Shown one piece after another: positions 9,411 through 17,896 of a stretch of DNA of 64,000 nt. Position 1 is the first letter of the stretch. Every line of letters starts with the position of its first letter. Both the position numbers and the translations under genes were made by a program. The stretch is taken from assembly GCA_023436925.1 (NCBI GenBank), contig JAEZHJ010000147.1, forward strand, positions 4,490 through 68,489, read 5' to 3'. This stretch comes from Actinomycetes bacterium (GTDB lineage Bacteria > Actinomycetota > Actinomycetes > Propionibacteriales > Propionibacteriaceae). The notes under the pieces were generated by a model. The model ran no database searches. It saw nothing but the letters and a program-made list of their open reading frames with translations, and was not told where the DNA came from.

Positions 9411-9458
9411 GTGGCGGGGATCTGGGGCGCGGGCCGGCGCGAGTCGGTGCGGCGATGA
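9411..9458 (+). CDS. Possible 15-codon leaderless leader ORF
   Basis: GTG at 9411 opens a 15-residue frame (VAGIWGAGRRESVRR) whose TGA stop overlaps the ATG of the beta-propeller gene as ATGA. A TACGAT -10 box sits 6 nt before the GTG, while the downstream ATG has no recognisable Shine-Dalgarno sequence. Together this suggests a leaderless mini-ORF that feeds ribosomes into the next gene by termination-reinitiation. It is too short for coding statistics and rests on the layout alone. Confidence 0.4.
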   Translation: MAGIWGAGRRESVRR

Positions 9459-10426
9459 CCGGCGCTCCGGTCCGGCCGGGACGGCGTCCGGGCGCCACCG
9501 CGCTGCGACTGGCCGGGATCGTGCTGGTCGCCCTGCTGCTCGTCCTCGGCGCGGCCGCCGTGCTCTCCCCGGACCGATCGCTGCCCATTCCGGCTCCGTC
9601 GGACACCCCTTCCACCTCGGTGTCGGAGCCTCCCGGGGCTCCGCCGACCCCGACCCCGACCCCCTCCGACCCGCCCGAGCTCGACCCGCCGGTGATGACC
9701 GGCACGATCCGGGTCGGTGAGCGCCCGGTCGCGCTCGCCCTGGACGCCCAGGCCGGGCTGGGCTACACCGCCAACCAGGACGGCGGCGACGTCTCGGTGA
9801 TCGACCTTGCCAGCGGGCTGGAGATCAACACCCTCCCGGTTCCCGGACGGCCGGCGGCGGTCGCCACCGGCGCGTCGGGCGTGCTGTACGTGGCCGACCG
9901 GGCCGGTGCGACCGTGTACCCGATCGACGTGGCGACCGGCGACCGCCGGGCGGCCTGGAAGGTCGGCAAGGCGCCGGTGGCGCTGGCCCTCGACGTCGAC
10001 CTCGACCGGCTCTACGTCGCGGTGCGCAAGGCGGTCGAGATCTACGACACCACCACCGGACGGAAGGTGGCGAGCGTCCCCGTTGCCGGGCCGACCGACC
10101 TGGCTCTCGACGAGCGGACCCACCAGCTGTGGGTGCTGTGGGGGCAGGACGGCAGCGTCGGGCGCTACCAGCCGGCGACAGCGGAATGGACCGAGACCGA
10201 GCTGGGGGGCGAGGGCGCCCGCGGGCTCGAGGTGGACGAGGTCCGGCACCGGCTGTACCTGGTGGGACGGGACGAGGTGCTGGAGGAACACGACCTGGAC
10301 GCCGGGGCGGTCCGCCGGATCGCCGTAGGGCAGGCCACCACGGCGCTGCGGGTCGATCCCGGCACCCGGATCGCCTATCTCGTCGACCCGGACGGCAACG
10401 CGGTGATCGCCCTCAGCCTCGCCTGA
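9455..10426 (+). CDS. Membrane-anchored YVTN/YncE-like beta-propeller protein
   Basis: A 323-residue protein. A hydrophobic segment at about residues 18-38 (LAGIVLVALLLVLGAAAVL) anchors it. A Thr/Pro-rich linker follows (TPTPTPSDPPELDPP, about residues 65-80), then five or six repeats of about 42 residues with the YVTN-type pattern: GERPVALALD...GLGYTANQDGGDVSVIDLA, GRPAAVATG...LYVADR, KAPVALALDVDLDRLYVAV. It is probably extracytoplasmic. Enzyme activity or ligand is unknown. Its stop lies 3 bp from the end of a convergent gene. Confidence 0.75.
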   Translation: MTGAPVRPGRRPGATALRLAGIVLVALLLVLGAAAVLSPDRSLPIPAPSDTPSTSVSEPPGAPPTPTPTPSDPPELDPPVMTGTIRVGERPVALALDAQAGLGYTANQDGGDVSVIDLASGLEINTLPVPGRPAAVATGASGVLYVADRAGATVYPIDVATGDRRAAWKVGKAPVALALDVDLDRLYVAVRKAVEIYDTTTGRKVASVPVAGPTDLALDERTHQLWVLWGQDGSVGRYQPATAEWTETELGGEGARGLEVDEVRHRLYLVGRDEVLEEHDLDAGAVRRIAVGQATTALRVDPGTRIAYLVDPDGNAVIALSLA

Positions 10427-10429
10427 GGT

Positions 10430-10924
10430 TCAGGCCGGCTCGTCGGGCCGGTCCGGCTCCTTGGCTCGCGAGCGGCGCTCCAGGTACTCCCGGTCGAAGT
10501 AGCGGGGCAGGTCCTCGTCCGGATCATCCGGCGTGGCCACCGCTCGGGACGGCCGCGGCGCTGGCGGACTGGCGGCGGAGTCCGCCGGCGGGGCCGGGTC
10601 TGCTGCAGGTGCGGCGGAGTCGTCGGCCGGGCGCCTGCTGGTCCGTTCCAGGTAGGACCTGTCGAACCGGCTGGGCAGGTCCTCGGGTTCGCCGGAACCG
10701 GCCGCGCCACCGTCGGGCGAGTCGTCCCAGGCGGACGGGTCGAAGGCCTTCGAGCGGCCGAGCAAGGCCTCCCGGCTGAGCACCTCCGGGGGCCCCGGAT
10801 CGGCACCCGGCAGGAGCGAGGCCGGATCGTCGGAGTCGCCCAGCAATTGCTTGCGACGCCTGCCCAGCCACCACCAGCCGACGCCCATCGCCACCGCAGC
10901 CAACCCCAGCAACGCCAACTCCAT
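10430..10924 (-). CDS. Small membrane protein with duplicated DLPxxFDRxYLERxSR motif
   Basis: A 164-residue protein of unknown function. It has one N-terminal transmembrane helix (ALLGLAAVAMGVGWWWLG), a basic stop (RRRK) and a long acidic, proline-rich and probably disordered tail. The tail holds two near-copies of one short motif: EDLPSRFDRSYLERTSR in the middle and EDLPRYFDREYLERRSR near the C-terminus. The ATG at 10924 is chosen because AGGAGG lies 5 nt upstream. A GTG two codons earlier would overlap that site. I do not recognise the family. Confidence 0.7.
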   Translation of the reverse strand: MELALLGLAAVAMGVGWWWLGRRRKQLLGDSDDPASLLPGADPGPPEVLSREALLGRSKAFDPSAWDDSPDGGAAGSGEPEDLPSRFDRSYLERTSRRPADDSAAPAADPAPPADSAASPPAPRPSRAVATPDDPDEDLPRYFDREYLERRSRAKEPDRPDEPA

Positions 10925-11119
10925 GGCCACCTCCTCGCAGCGCCACGCTAGACGGCGGCGGGGGGAGCGGCAAGCGCCGGTGCGGCGGGCCCCTCCCTCC
11001 GACGGGACCCGGCAGCCGCTGTCCCAGCCCGCGAACGCCGCCGTCCGGCATTCCGATCCGAGGTACTACAAGGCGTAGTGGGGAGCGCTAGCCTGATGAC
11101 GGGACACAGGAGGAGTGGC
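10925..11119. other. Divergent intergenic region
   Basis: A 195-nt region between the small membrane protein and the activase gene. It carries both ribosome sites (AGGAGG on each strand), a short inverted repeat ACTAC-aaggc-GTAGT (11065-11079) and a possible -10 TAGCCT (11089-11094) for the activase gene. Confidence 0.4.
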
Positions 11120-14100
11120 ATGGCAGAGCTTGCCTCGCTCGGCCTCGATGTCGGCTCCACCACCGTCAAGGCGGTCGTGCTGTCCGACGGCGTCCTGCTG
11201 CACTCCGCCTACCGCCGGCACAACGCCGACGTCCGGGGTGAACTGGCCGCCCTGCTGGCCGAGGTGGCCGAGCTCTTCCCGGGTCGGTCGTTCCGTACCG
11301 CGGTGACCGGGTCGGCCGGACTCACCATCGCCGAACTGCTGGGGGTCGACTTCGTCCAGGAGGTGATCGCCGCCACCGAGGCGATCGAGCGGTTCGTCCC
11401 GGACGCCGACGTGGTCATCGAACTGGGCGGCGAGGACGCCAAGATCACCTACCTTCGTCCGGTCCCCGAGCAGCGGATGAACGGAACCTGCGCGGGCGGC
11501 ACCGGCGCCTTCATCGACCAGATGGCGACCCTGTTGCACACCGACGCGCAGGGCCTGGACCGGCTCGCCGCGCAGTACCGGCACCTGTACCCGATCGCCT
11601 CCCGCTGCGGGGTGTTCGCCAAGTCCGACCTGCAGCCGCTGCTCAACCAGGGCGCGGCCCACGCCGACCTCGCCGCCTCCGTCTTCCAGGCCGTCGCCAC
11701 CCAGACCATCTCCGGGCTGGCCTGCGGCCACCCGATCCGGGGCAACCTGGTCTTCCTCGGTGGCCCGCTCCACTTCCTGCCGCAGCTGCGGCGGGCCTAC
11801 GAACGGGCGCTGCAGGGGCAGGTCACCTCGTTCACCACCCCTGAGAACGCGCAGTTGTACGTGGCGATCGGCGCCGCCCTGCTCGCGGGCGTCCCGCGTC
11901 CGGGCGGGGAACCCACCGGGCACGCCGAGGCCCACACCCCCGACGACCTGCTGCGCCGGCTCCGGCCGGCGGTGAGCATCCCGCTGGCCCGGCAGCGGAT
12001 GCGTCCGCTCTTCACCGACGAGGCTGAACGGGTCGACTTCGAGGCCCGGCACGCCCGCCACCGGGTGCCGCAGGCCGCGCTGGCCGAGGCGTCCGGCCCC
12101 CTCTTCCTCGGCCTGGATGCCGGCTCCACCACGATCAAGGCGGTCGTCCTCGACGGCGACGACCGGATCGTGTTCAGCCACTACGAGAGCTCGAACGACC
12201 CGGTCGCGGCCGCCGTCCGCATCCTGCGGGAGGTGTACCGGGCGATGCCGCCCGGAACCCACCTGGCCCGGACCTGTGTCACCGGCTACGGCGAGGGCCT
12301 CGTCCGCGCGGCGCTGCGGATCGACGACGGCGAGGTCGAGACGATGGCCCACTACCGGGCCGCCGAGCGGGTCAGCCCCGGTGTCACGTCCGTGATCGAC
12401 ATCGGTGGGCAGGACATGAAGTACCTGCGGATCCGGGGCGGCGCGATCGACTCGATCGCGGTCAACGAGGCCTGCTCCTCGGGGTGCGGCTCCTTCCTGC
12501 AGACCTTCGCGGTCACGATGGGCACCGACGTCGCCTCGTTCGCGCGGTCAGCACTGGAGTCGCGCGCCCCGGTCGACCTCGGTAGCCGATGCACCGTCTT
12601 CATGAACTCCTCGGTCAAGCAGGCCCAGCGCGAGGGCGCCAGCCAGGCCGACATCTCCGCCGGGCTGTCCTACTCGGTGGTCCGAAACGCGCTGTACAAG
12701 GTGATCAAGCTCAAGGACGCGTCCCAGCTGGGCGACACCGTGGTGGTGCAGGGCGGCACCTTCCTCAACGACGCCGTGCTGCGTGCCTTCGAGTTGCTCA
12801 CCGGGGCTGAGGTCGTCCGGCCCGACATCGCCGGGCTGATGGGTGCCTTCGGGGCGGCGCTCACCGCGCGGCGGAACTGGACGGCGGGGGAGATCTCGCA
12901 GGTGATCGGGGCCGGGGAACTGGACGGGTTCTCGGTGGCGACCGCGCTCGACTCGTGCCGGCTGTGCCAGAACCACTGCCAGCTCACCGTCTCCACCTTC
13001 CCCGACGGCACCCGGCACGTCTCGGGCAACCGTTGCGAACGGGGCGCGAGCACCGAGAAGGTGCCGCCGAAGTCGGAGCTGCCCAACCTGTTCGACTACA
13101 AGTACCGCCGCACCTTCGGCTACCGCCGCCTCACCGGGGACAAGGCCGTCCGCGGTGACATCGGCATCCCGCGGGTGCTCAACATGTACGAGAACTACCC
13201 GCTGTGGTTCACGATCCTGACCAGCCTCGGCTTCCGGGTGACGCTGTCGGGCCGGTCCAGCCACGAGCTGTTCGAACGCGGGATGGAGTCGATCCCGTCC
13301 GAGAACGTCTGCTACCCCGCCAAGCTGGCCCACGGCCACGTCGAATGGCTGCTCGACAAGGGGATCAGGACGATCTTCTACCCTTGCGTGCCCCTGGAGG
13401 CCAAGGCGGTCCAGGCGGCCGACAACCACTTCAACTGTCCGGTCGTGGCCTTCTATCCGCAGGTGCTGGAACGCAACCTGCGCCGGCTGCAGGAGCCCGG
13501 GGTCCGCTTCCTGGCGCCCTTCCTCAACCTCAACGAGCCGGCCAGGCTCGCCGGACGGCTGGTCGAGGTGTTCGCCGACTGGAGGGTGACGCCGGCGGAG
13601 GCGTCCGCCGCGGTCGAGGCCGGCTACGCCGAGGACGCCCGCTACAAGGCCGATATCCGCCGGGCTGGCCGGGAGGGATTGAGCTACCTCGCCGAGCACG
13701 GGGTGAAGGGGATCGTCCTGGCCGGACGGCCGTACCACGTCGACCCCGAGGTGAACCACGGCATCCCGAGCCTGGTCAACGGCCTGGGGATGGCGGTGTT
13801 CACCGAGGACTCCGTGATCGACGCGGAGTCGCCGCTGCTGGAGCGGCCGATCCGCGTCCGCGACCAGTGGGCCTACCACACCCGGCTCTATGAGGCGGCT
13901 GCCCGGGTGGCCCGCGAGCCCGCGCTCCACCTGGTTCAGCTGAACTCGTTCGGGTGCGGGGTGGACGCGGTCACCACCGACCAGGTGCAGGAGATCCTCG
14001 AGGCCGCCGGCGACGTCTACACGGTGCTCAAGATCGACGAGGTGTCGAACCTCGGTGCGGCCACGATCCGGCTGCGGTCGATGAAGGCCGCCGCGGCCGA

Positions 14101-15478
14101 GCGGCGCGGCTCCTCCACCGTGTCGACCTGCGGCCCGCTGGGGGAGCGCCGGCTGTTCACCACCGAGGCGCGTGACACCCACACGCTGTACGCCCCGCAG
14201 ATGGCGCCGATCCACTTCCGGCTGCTGATGCCGGTGCTGCGGCGGATGGGGCTCAACGTCGAGCTGCTGGAGAAGGCATCCGCCGAGGACGTCGAAGTCG
14301 GGCTGAAGTACGTCAACAACGACGCCTGCTTCCCCGCGATCATGGTGGTCGGCCAGCTGGTGAACAAGATCCGTTCCGGCCAGGCCGACCCGGACCGGAT
14401 CTCCGTCGGAATCACCCAGACCGGCGGGATGTGCCGGGCGACCAACTACGCCGGGCTGCTGCGCAAGGCGCTGGCCGACGCCGGGTACCCGCAGGTCCCG
14501 GTGCTGGCGATCAGCGTCCAGGGCCTCGAGCCCAACCCCGGCTTCAAGCTCACGCCGGGGATCATCCACCCGGCGCTGCAGACCTTCGTGCTGGGCGACC
14601 TGCTGCAGAACGTGCTGCTGCGGGTGCGTCCGTATGAACTCGTGCCGGGCAGCGCACAGCAGCTGTACCGGCGCTGGGACGCGATCTGCCAGGAGTGGCT
14701 CCAGCACAGCGGTTTCAGCCCGACTCTGGGCGGCTCGGTCGGCTACGGCCGGCTCGTCCGGCAACTGGTGGACGAGTTCGACCGGCTCGCCTTGCGGGAC
14801 ATTCCCCGCAAGCCCAGGGTGGGCATCGTCGGCGAAATCCTGGTCAAGTTCCACCCCGACGCGAACAACCACGTCGTGGAGGTGGTGGAGTCCGAGGGCT
14901 GCGAGGCGGTGCTGCCCGGCATCCTGCCCTTCTTCCTGATGCCGCTGTACTCGTCGAAGTTCCAGTGGGACACCCTCGGCATCGGACGCAAGTCGCACCA
15001 TGTCAAGCAGCTCGTGATGTGGCTGATCGAGAAGTACCAGGCTCCGGTCGTGCGGGCGCTGCGGCGGACCGGCGGCAAGTTCGACCCGCCCGCCTCGATG
15101 GCGGACCTGGCCGGCAAGGCGGACGGGATCATCTCGCTCGGCACCCGCGCCGGGGAGGGCTGGCTGCTGACCGCCGAGATGGTGGAGCTGATCGAGCTGG
15201 GCGCACCCAACATCGTCTGTGCGCAGCCCTTCGCCTGCCTGCCGAACCACGTCGTCGGCAAGGGGATGTTCGCCGAACTCCGGCGCCGCTACCCGCAGGC
15301 GAACGTGGTCTCGGTGGACTACGACCCCGGTGCGTCCGAGGTGAACCAGCTCAACCGGATCAAGCTCATGGTGGCGACCGCCCACAAGAACCACCCCGAC
15401 CCCGAGGTTGCTGTCGGTCGCGGCTTCGTCCGTGAGGCTCCCTCCAGCCGTTCCCGCGCGGCCGCCCCTCGTCCCTGA
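11120..15478 (+). CDS. Fused acyl-CoA dehydratase activase / 2-hydroxyglutaryl-CoA dehydratase-like protein
   Basis: A 1452-residue multidomain Fe-S protein. Two BadF/HgdC-type ASKHA ATPase domains come first: residues about 5-270 (DVGSTTVKAVVL, CAGGTGAF, SRCGVFAKSD) and about 328-600 (DAGSTTIKAVVL, CSSGCGSF, SRCTVFMNSS). The Cys pairs are positioned like the [4Fe-4S] ligands shared by activase dimers. A Cys cluster CRLCQNHC lies near 612, then a DUF2229-like part (ENYPLWFTILTSLGF, ENVCYPAKLAHGH) and an HgdB-like C-terminal half (NNDACFPAIMVVGQ, TGGMCRATNY). Activases inject a high-potential electron into dehydratases or reductases by ATP hydrolysis. The fused form is a recurrent single-gene family with no known substrate, as far as I know. 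AGGAGG precedes the ATG at 11120. Confidence 0.85.
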   Translation: MAELASLGLDVGSTTVKAVVLSDGVLLHSAYRRHNADVRGELAALLAEVAELFPGRSFRTAVTGSAGLTIAELLGVDFVQEVIAATEAIERFVPDADVVIELGGEDAKITYLRPVPEQRMNGTCAGGTGAFIDQMATLLHTDAQGLDRLAAQYRHLYPIASRCGVFAKSDLQPLLNQGAAHADLAASVFQAVATQTISGLACGHPIRGNLVFLGGPLHFLPQLRRAYERALQGQVTSFTTPENAQLYVAIGAALLAGVPRPGGEPTGHAEAHTPDDLLRRLRPAVSIPLARQRMRPLFTDEAERVDFEARHARHRVPQAALAEASGPLFLGLDAGSTTIKAVVLDGDDRIVFSHYESSNDPVAAAVRILREVYRAMPPGTHLARTCVTGYGEGLVRAALRIDDGEVETMAHYRAAERVSPGVTSVIDIGGQDMKYLRIRGGAIDSIAVNEACSSGCGSFLQTFAVTMGTDVASFARSALESRAPVDLGSRCTVFMNSSVKQAQREGASQADISAGLSYSVVRNALYKVIKLKDASQLGDTVVVQGGTFLNDAVLRAFELLTGAEVVRPDIAGLMGAFGAALTARRNWTAGEISQVIGAGELDGFSVATALDSCRLCQNHCQLTVSTFPDGTRHVSGNRCERGASTEKVPPKSELPNLFDYKYRRTFGYRRLTGDKAVRGDIGIPRVLNMYENYPLWFTILTSLGFRVTLSGRSSHELFERGMESIPSENVCYPAKLAHGHVEWLLDKGIRTIFYPCVPLEAKAVQAADNHFNCPVVAFYPQVLERNLRRLQEPGVRFLAPFLNLNEPARLAGRLVEVFADWRVTPAEASAAVEAGYAEDARYKADIRRAGREGLSYLAEHGVKGIVLAGRPYHVDPEVNHGIPSLVNGLGMAVFTEDSVIDAESPLLERPIRVRDQWAYHTRLYEAAARVAREPALHLVQLNSFGCGVDAVTTDQVQEILEAAGDVYTVLKIDEVSNLGAATIRLRSMKAAAAERRGSSTVSTCGPLGERRLFTTEARDTHTLYAPQMAPIHFRLLMPVLRRMGLNVELLEKASAEDVEVGLKYVNNDACFPAIMVVGQLVNKIRSGQADPDRISVGITQTGGMCRATNYAGLLRKALADAGYPQVPVLAISVQGLEPNPGFKLTPGIIHPALQTFVLGDLLQNVLLRVRPYELVPGSAQQLYRRWDAICQEWLQHSGFSPTLGGSVGYGRLVRQLVDEFDRLALRDIPRKPRVGIVGEILVKFHPDANNHVVEVVESEGCEAVLPGILPFFLMPLYSSKFQWDTLGIGRKSHHVKQLVMWLIEKYQAPVVRALRRTGGKFDPPASMADLAGKADGIISLGTRAGEGWLLTAEMVELIELGAPNIVCAQPFACLPNHVVGKGMFAELRRRYPQANVVSVDYDPGASEVNQLNRIKLMVATAHKNHPDPEVAVGRGFVREAPSSRSRAAAPRP

Positions 15479-15494
15479 CGTCCTTCCTCTTCAC

Positions 15495-15629
15495 CGAGGG
15501 CCACCCGTAACGCCGAGGGCCACCGTTCACGTCGAGGGCCACCCACGATGACTGGCCCTCAACGCCAAGGGTGGCCCTCAACGCCAAAGGTGGCCCTCAA
15601 CGATTGAGGTGGCCCTCAGTGGAACGGAG
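15495..15629. repeat. 19-bp-period inverted array 1
   Basis: Three forward units begin CGAGGGCCACC (15495, 15514, 15533), followed by four units in reverse orientation (GGCCCTCAACGCCAAGGGT type at 15554, 15573, 15592 and 15611), each 19 bp. The centre can fold as GAGGGCCA...TGGCCCTC. It fills the gap between the convergent activase and alanine dehydrogenase genes, so a bidirectional terminator role is plausible. The same array type recurs at 38834-38911 and 42246-42361. Confidence 0.85.
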
Positions 15630-15636
15630 GTCGCCG

Positions 15637-16752
15637 TCAGGCGACGAACTCCGACACGGGGGTGTGGTCGCGCCCGAAGGCGGCGGCGACGGCGGGGTAG
15701 GTGATCAGTCCGGCGTGGGTGTTCACGCCCCGGGCCAGCGCGGGGTCCTGGGCGGCGGCCTGCTTCCAGCCCTTGTCGGCCAGCTGGAGCGCGTAGGACA
15801 AGGTGGCGTTGGTGAGCGCCCAGGTCGAGGTGTTCGGCACCGCCCCGGGCATGTTCGAGACGCAGTAGAACACAGAGTCGTGCACCCGGTAGGTCGGGTC
15901 GTCATGGGTGGTCGGACGGGAGTCCTCGAAGCAGCCGCCCTGGTCGATGGCGACGTCGACCAGCACCGAGCCGGGCTTCATCTGGGCGACCAGTTCGTTG
16001 GTCACCAGCTTCGGCGTCTTCGCGCCCGGGATGAGGACCGTCCCGATCACCATGTCGGCCTCCAGCACCTGCTCGCGGATGCTGAGCCGGGAGGAGACGA
16101 TCTGGTGCACCCGGTTGTCATAACGCCAGAACGTGGTGCGCAGCTTGTCCAGGTCGGTGTCCAGGATGGTCACGTCGGCCCCCATTCCGAGGGCCACGTT
16201 CGCCGCGTTCTGCCCGGCGACGCCGCCACCGAGCACGACCACCTTGGCGTTCGCCACCCCGCCGACGCAGCCCATCAGGACGCCGCGGCCGCCCTGGGCC
16301 TTCATCATCGCGTGCGCACCGACCTGCGGCGCGAGGCAGCCGGCCACCTCCGACATCGGGTAGAGCAGCGGCAGCAGCCCGCTGGCCAGCTGCACGGTCT
16401 CGTAGGCGATCGCCGTCGTCCCGGCCGCCAGCAGCGCGTCCAGGCCCTGCCGGTCGGCGGCCAGGTGCAGGTACGTGAACAGGACGAGGTCATCGCGCAG
16501 CCGGTGGTACTCCTCGGCGACCGGCTCCTTCACCTTCAGCACGAGTTCCCCGGCCGCCCACGTCGCGTCGGCGTCCGGCAGGATCGTGGCGCCCTGGGCG
16601 GCGTAGTCGGCGTCCGCGATGGACGACCCCAGCCCGGCGCCGGCCTGGACGAAGACCTGGTGGCCGTGGGCGACCAGTTCGGCCACCCCGACCGGGGTGA
16701 TCGCCACCCGGTACTCGCGGTTCTTGACCTCGGACGGAATGGCGACGCGCAT
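15637..16752 (-). CDS. ald: Alanine dehydrogenase
   Basis: Catalyses NAD-dependent L-alanine to pyruvate plus ammonium. The 371 residues equal the usual family length. Visible features are [20 protein letters not shown] at the N-terminus, with the substrate-binding Arg and the conserved Lys shortly after, KVKEP (Lys near 74), TYLHLAAD (His near 95), the NAD loop [14 protein letters not shown], and [21 protein letters not shown]. The ATG at 16752 has an AGAGAGGA ribosome site. The frame remains open further upstream, but only across the divergent control region. It converges with the activase gene through array 1. Confidence 0.95.
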   Translation of the reverse strand: MRVAIPSEVKNREYRVAITPVGVAELVAHGHQVFVQAGAGLGSSIADADYAAQGATILPDADATWAAGELVLKVKEPVAEEYHRLRDDLVLFTYLHLAADRQGLDALLAAGTTAIAYETVQLASGLLPLLYPMSEVAGCLAPQVGAHAMMKAQGGRGVLMGCVGGVANAKVVVLGGGVAGQNAANVALGMGADVTILDTDLDKLRTTFWRYDNRVHQIVSSRLSIREQVLEADMVIGTVLIPGAKTPKLVTNELVAQMKPGSVLVDVAIDQGGCFEDSRPTTHDDPTYRVHDSVFYCVSNMPGAVPNTSTWALTNATLSYALQLADKGWKQAAAQDPALARGVNTHAGLITYPAVAAAFGRDHTPVSEFVA

Positions 16753-16920
16753 GGGACCGCATCCTCTCTGGCGCATTGGGGTGGCGCTCAGTCGACCGCC
16801 GGTGGCGGCGTGCGCAGACAGTCTTGCATCGCGGACCCCCGCCGCGGCAGGCCCCGTTCTGCACTGGTGGCAGACCGTGACAACGGCAGTGGCAGCGGTC
16901 CGACCACTGTATGCTGAGCC
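16753..16920. other. Divergent control region between ald and the FMN riboswitch
   Basis: About 170 nt that must hold the ald promoter on the reverse strand and the promoter for the riboswitch transcript on the forward strand. A TATGCT segment near 16910 is a possible -10 for the riboswitch RNA. I could not assign -35 boxes with confidence. Confidence 0.35.
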
Positions 16921-17052
16921 CGTACGTGCTCCGGGGTCGGTGTAATTCCGAACCGGCGGTGACAGTCCGCGACCCGGTCCGCCCAGCGGCCCGGTTGAGC
17001 TGGTGGAATTCCAGCGCCGACGGTGAAAGTCCGGATGGGAGGCAGCACGGGC
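16921..17052 (+). ncRNA. FMN riboswitch (RFN element)
   Basis: The conserved RFN core is clear: GGGTCGGTGTAATTCCGAAC, CGGCGGTGACAGTCCGCGAC, a variable arm, GGTGGAATTCCAGCGCCGAC and GGTGAAAGTCCGGATGGGAG. The closing P1 stem pairs GTGCT (16926-16930) with AGCAC (17044-17048). FMN binding would repress the downstream transport genes. The sequence from here to the start codon contains a Shine-Dalgarno-abutting hairpin rather than a T-rich terminator, so control is more likely at translation. Confidence 0.95.
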
Positions 17053-17090
17053 GCCCGGTGGCATGCGCCTCCGGGTGTCTTCCACGCACC

Positions 17091-17110
17091 CCGGTCCACG
17101 TCTGGACCGG
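17091..17110 (+). promoter_or_regulatory. Hairpin abutting the Shine-Dalgarno of the RibX-like gene
   Basis: CCGGTCCA-cgtc-TGGACCGG is a perfect 8-bp stem with a 4-nt loop. It ends directly before AGGA (17111-17114), and the start codon is at 17118. The CGG of the stem overlaps the extended ribosome site CGGAGGA. This is the likely expression platform of the FMN riboswitch. Confidence 0.7.
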
Positions 17111-17117
17111 AGGATCG

Positions 17118-17882
17118 ATGAGTCAGCGACAGCCCTGGCGGGGGACTGCAGTCACCGCCCCCGTGCTGCTTGCCGCCGTCCTGCTGCTCGGCTGGGGGCT
17201 GACGACCAGGCTCGGGTCGATTCCCGGCTACCTGCTCCCCGGCCCGGCCGAGGTGGGCGCCCGGCTGCTGGCCGACCTCGGTTCCGGCGTGCTGTGGCCC
17301 TATCTCGGGCTGACCCTGGCCGAGGCCTTCGGGGGCTGCCTGCTCGGCGCCGCGGTCGCGCTGCCGATGGCGGTGGCGATCCACCGGCTGCACTGGGTGC
17401 GGGCCGGCGTCCAGCCCTTCCTCGGTGCCACCCAGGCCATCCCGGCGATCGCCCTCGCCCCACTGCTGGTGCTGTGGGTCGGCTACGGGCTGTGGCCCGT
17501 CATCCTGCTGTGCTCCCTGATGGTCTTCTTCCCGATCCTGGTCTCCAGCGTGCTCGGGCTGCGCCACGTCGACCCGGACGTGATCCGCGCCGCCCGGGTG
17601 GACGGCGCCGGCCAGTTCCGGCTGCTCACCGAGATCGAGGCGCCGCTGGCCTGGCCGGCGGTGCTCGCCGGCGTCCGCAACGGATTCACCCTGTCGGTGA
17701 CCGGCGCCGTGGTCGGCGAGATGGTGATGGGCGGACGGGGTCTCGGCATGGTGCTCACCGTCCAGCGCGATGCCGTCGACACCGCCGGCATGTTCGCCAC
17801 CATCGCCGTGCTCTGCCTCGTCGCAGCCGCCATCTACAGCCTGATTTACGCCTGGGAACGCAGTTCCCGGTTCACTGATTGA
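17118..17882 (+). CDS. ribX: ABC transporter permease, RibX-like (riboflavin uptake)
   Basis: A 254-residue permease of the nitrate/taurine/thiamine-precursor (SsuC/ThiX) type with about six membrane segments. The EAA loop is readable as AARVDGAGQFRLLTEIEAPLAWPAVLAG. The FMN riboswitch immediately upstream points to uptake of riboflavin or a flavin, as described for RibXY of Chloroflexus. The usual ATPase subunit is missing: the next gene is the binding protein, and no ATP-binding gene with this control lies in the window. The ATG at 17118 has GGAGGA at a short but normal distance. Confidence 0.8.
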   Translation: MSQRQPWRGTAVTAPVLLAAVLLLGWGLTTRLGSIPGYLLPGPAEVGARLLADLGSGVLWPYLGLTLAEAFGGCLLGAAVALPMAVAIHRLHWVRAGVQPFLGATQAIPAIALAPLLVLWVGYGLWPVILLCSLMVFFPILVSSVLGLRHVDPDVIRAARVDGAGQFRLLTEIEAPLAWPAVLAGVRNGFTLSVTGAVVGEMVMGGRGLGMVLTVQRDAVDTAGMFATIAVLCLVAAAIYSLIYAWERSSRFTD

Positions 17883-17896
17883 TTGAAGGACAACCG

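Noticed and set aside
7842..9458. A 538-codon forward frame overlapping the MFS gene
   Set aside because: Translation is Arg/Gly/Pro-rich without hydrophobic helices, while the overlapping frame encodes a typical 12-helix transporter.
12548..15394. A 948-codon reverse-strand frame inside the activase gene
   Set aside because: Antisense shadow of a gene with clear domain motifs; no ribosome site and no recognisable protein motif.
15495..15629. Possible CRISPR array
   Set aside because: The period is only 19 bp, the repeats change orientation at the centre, there are no 30-bp unique spacers and no cas genes.
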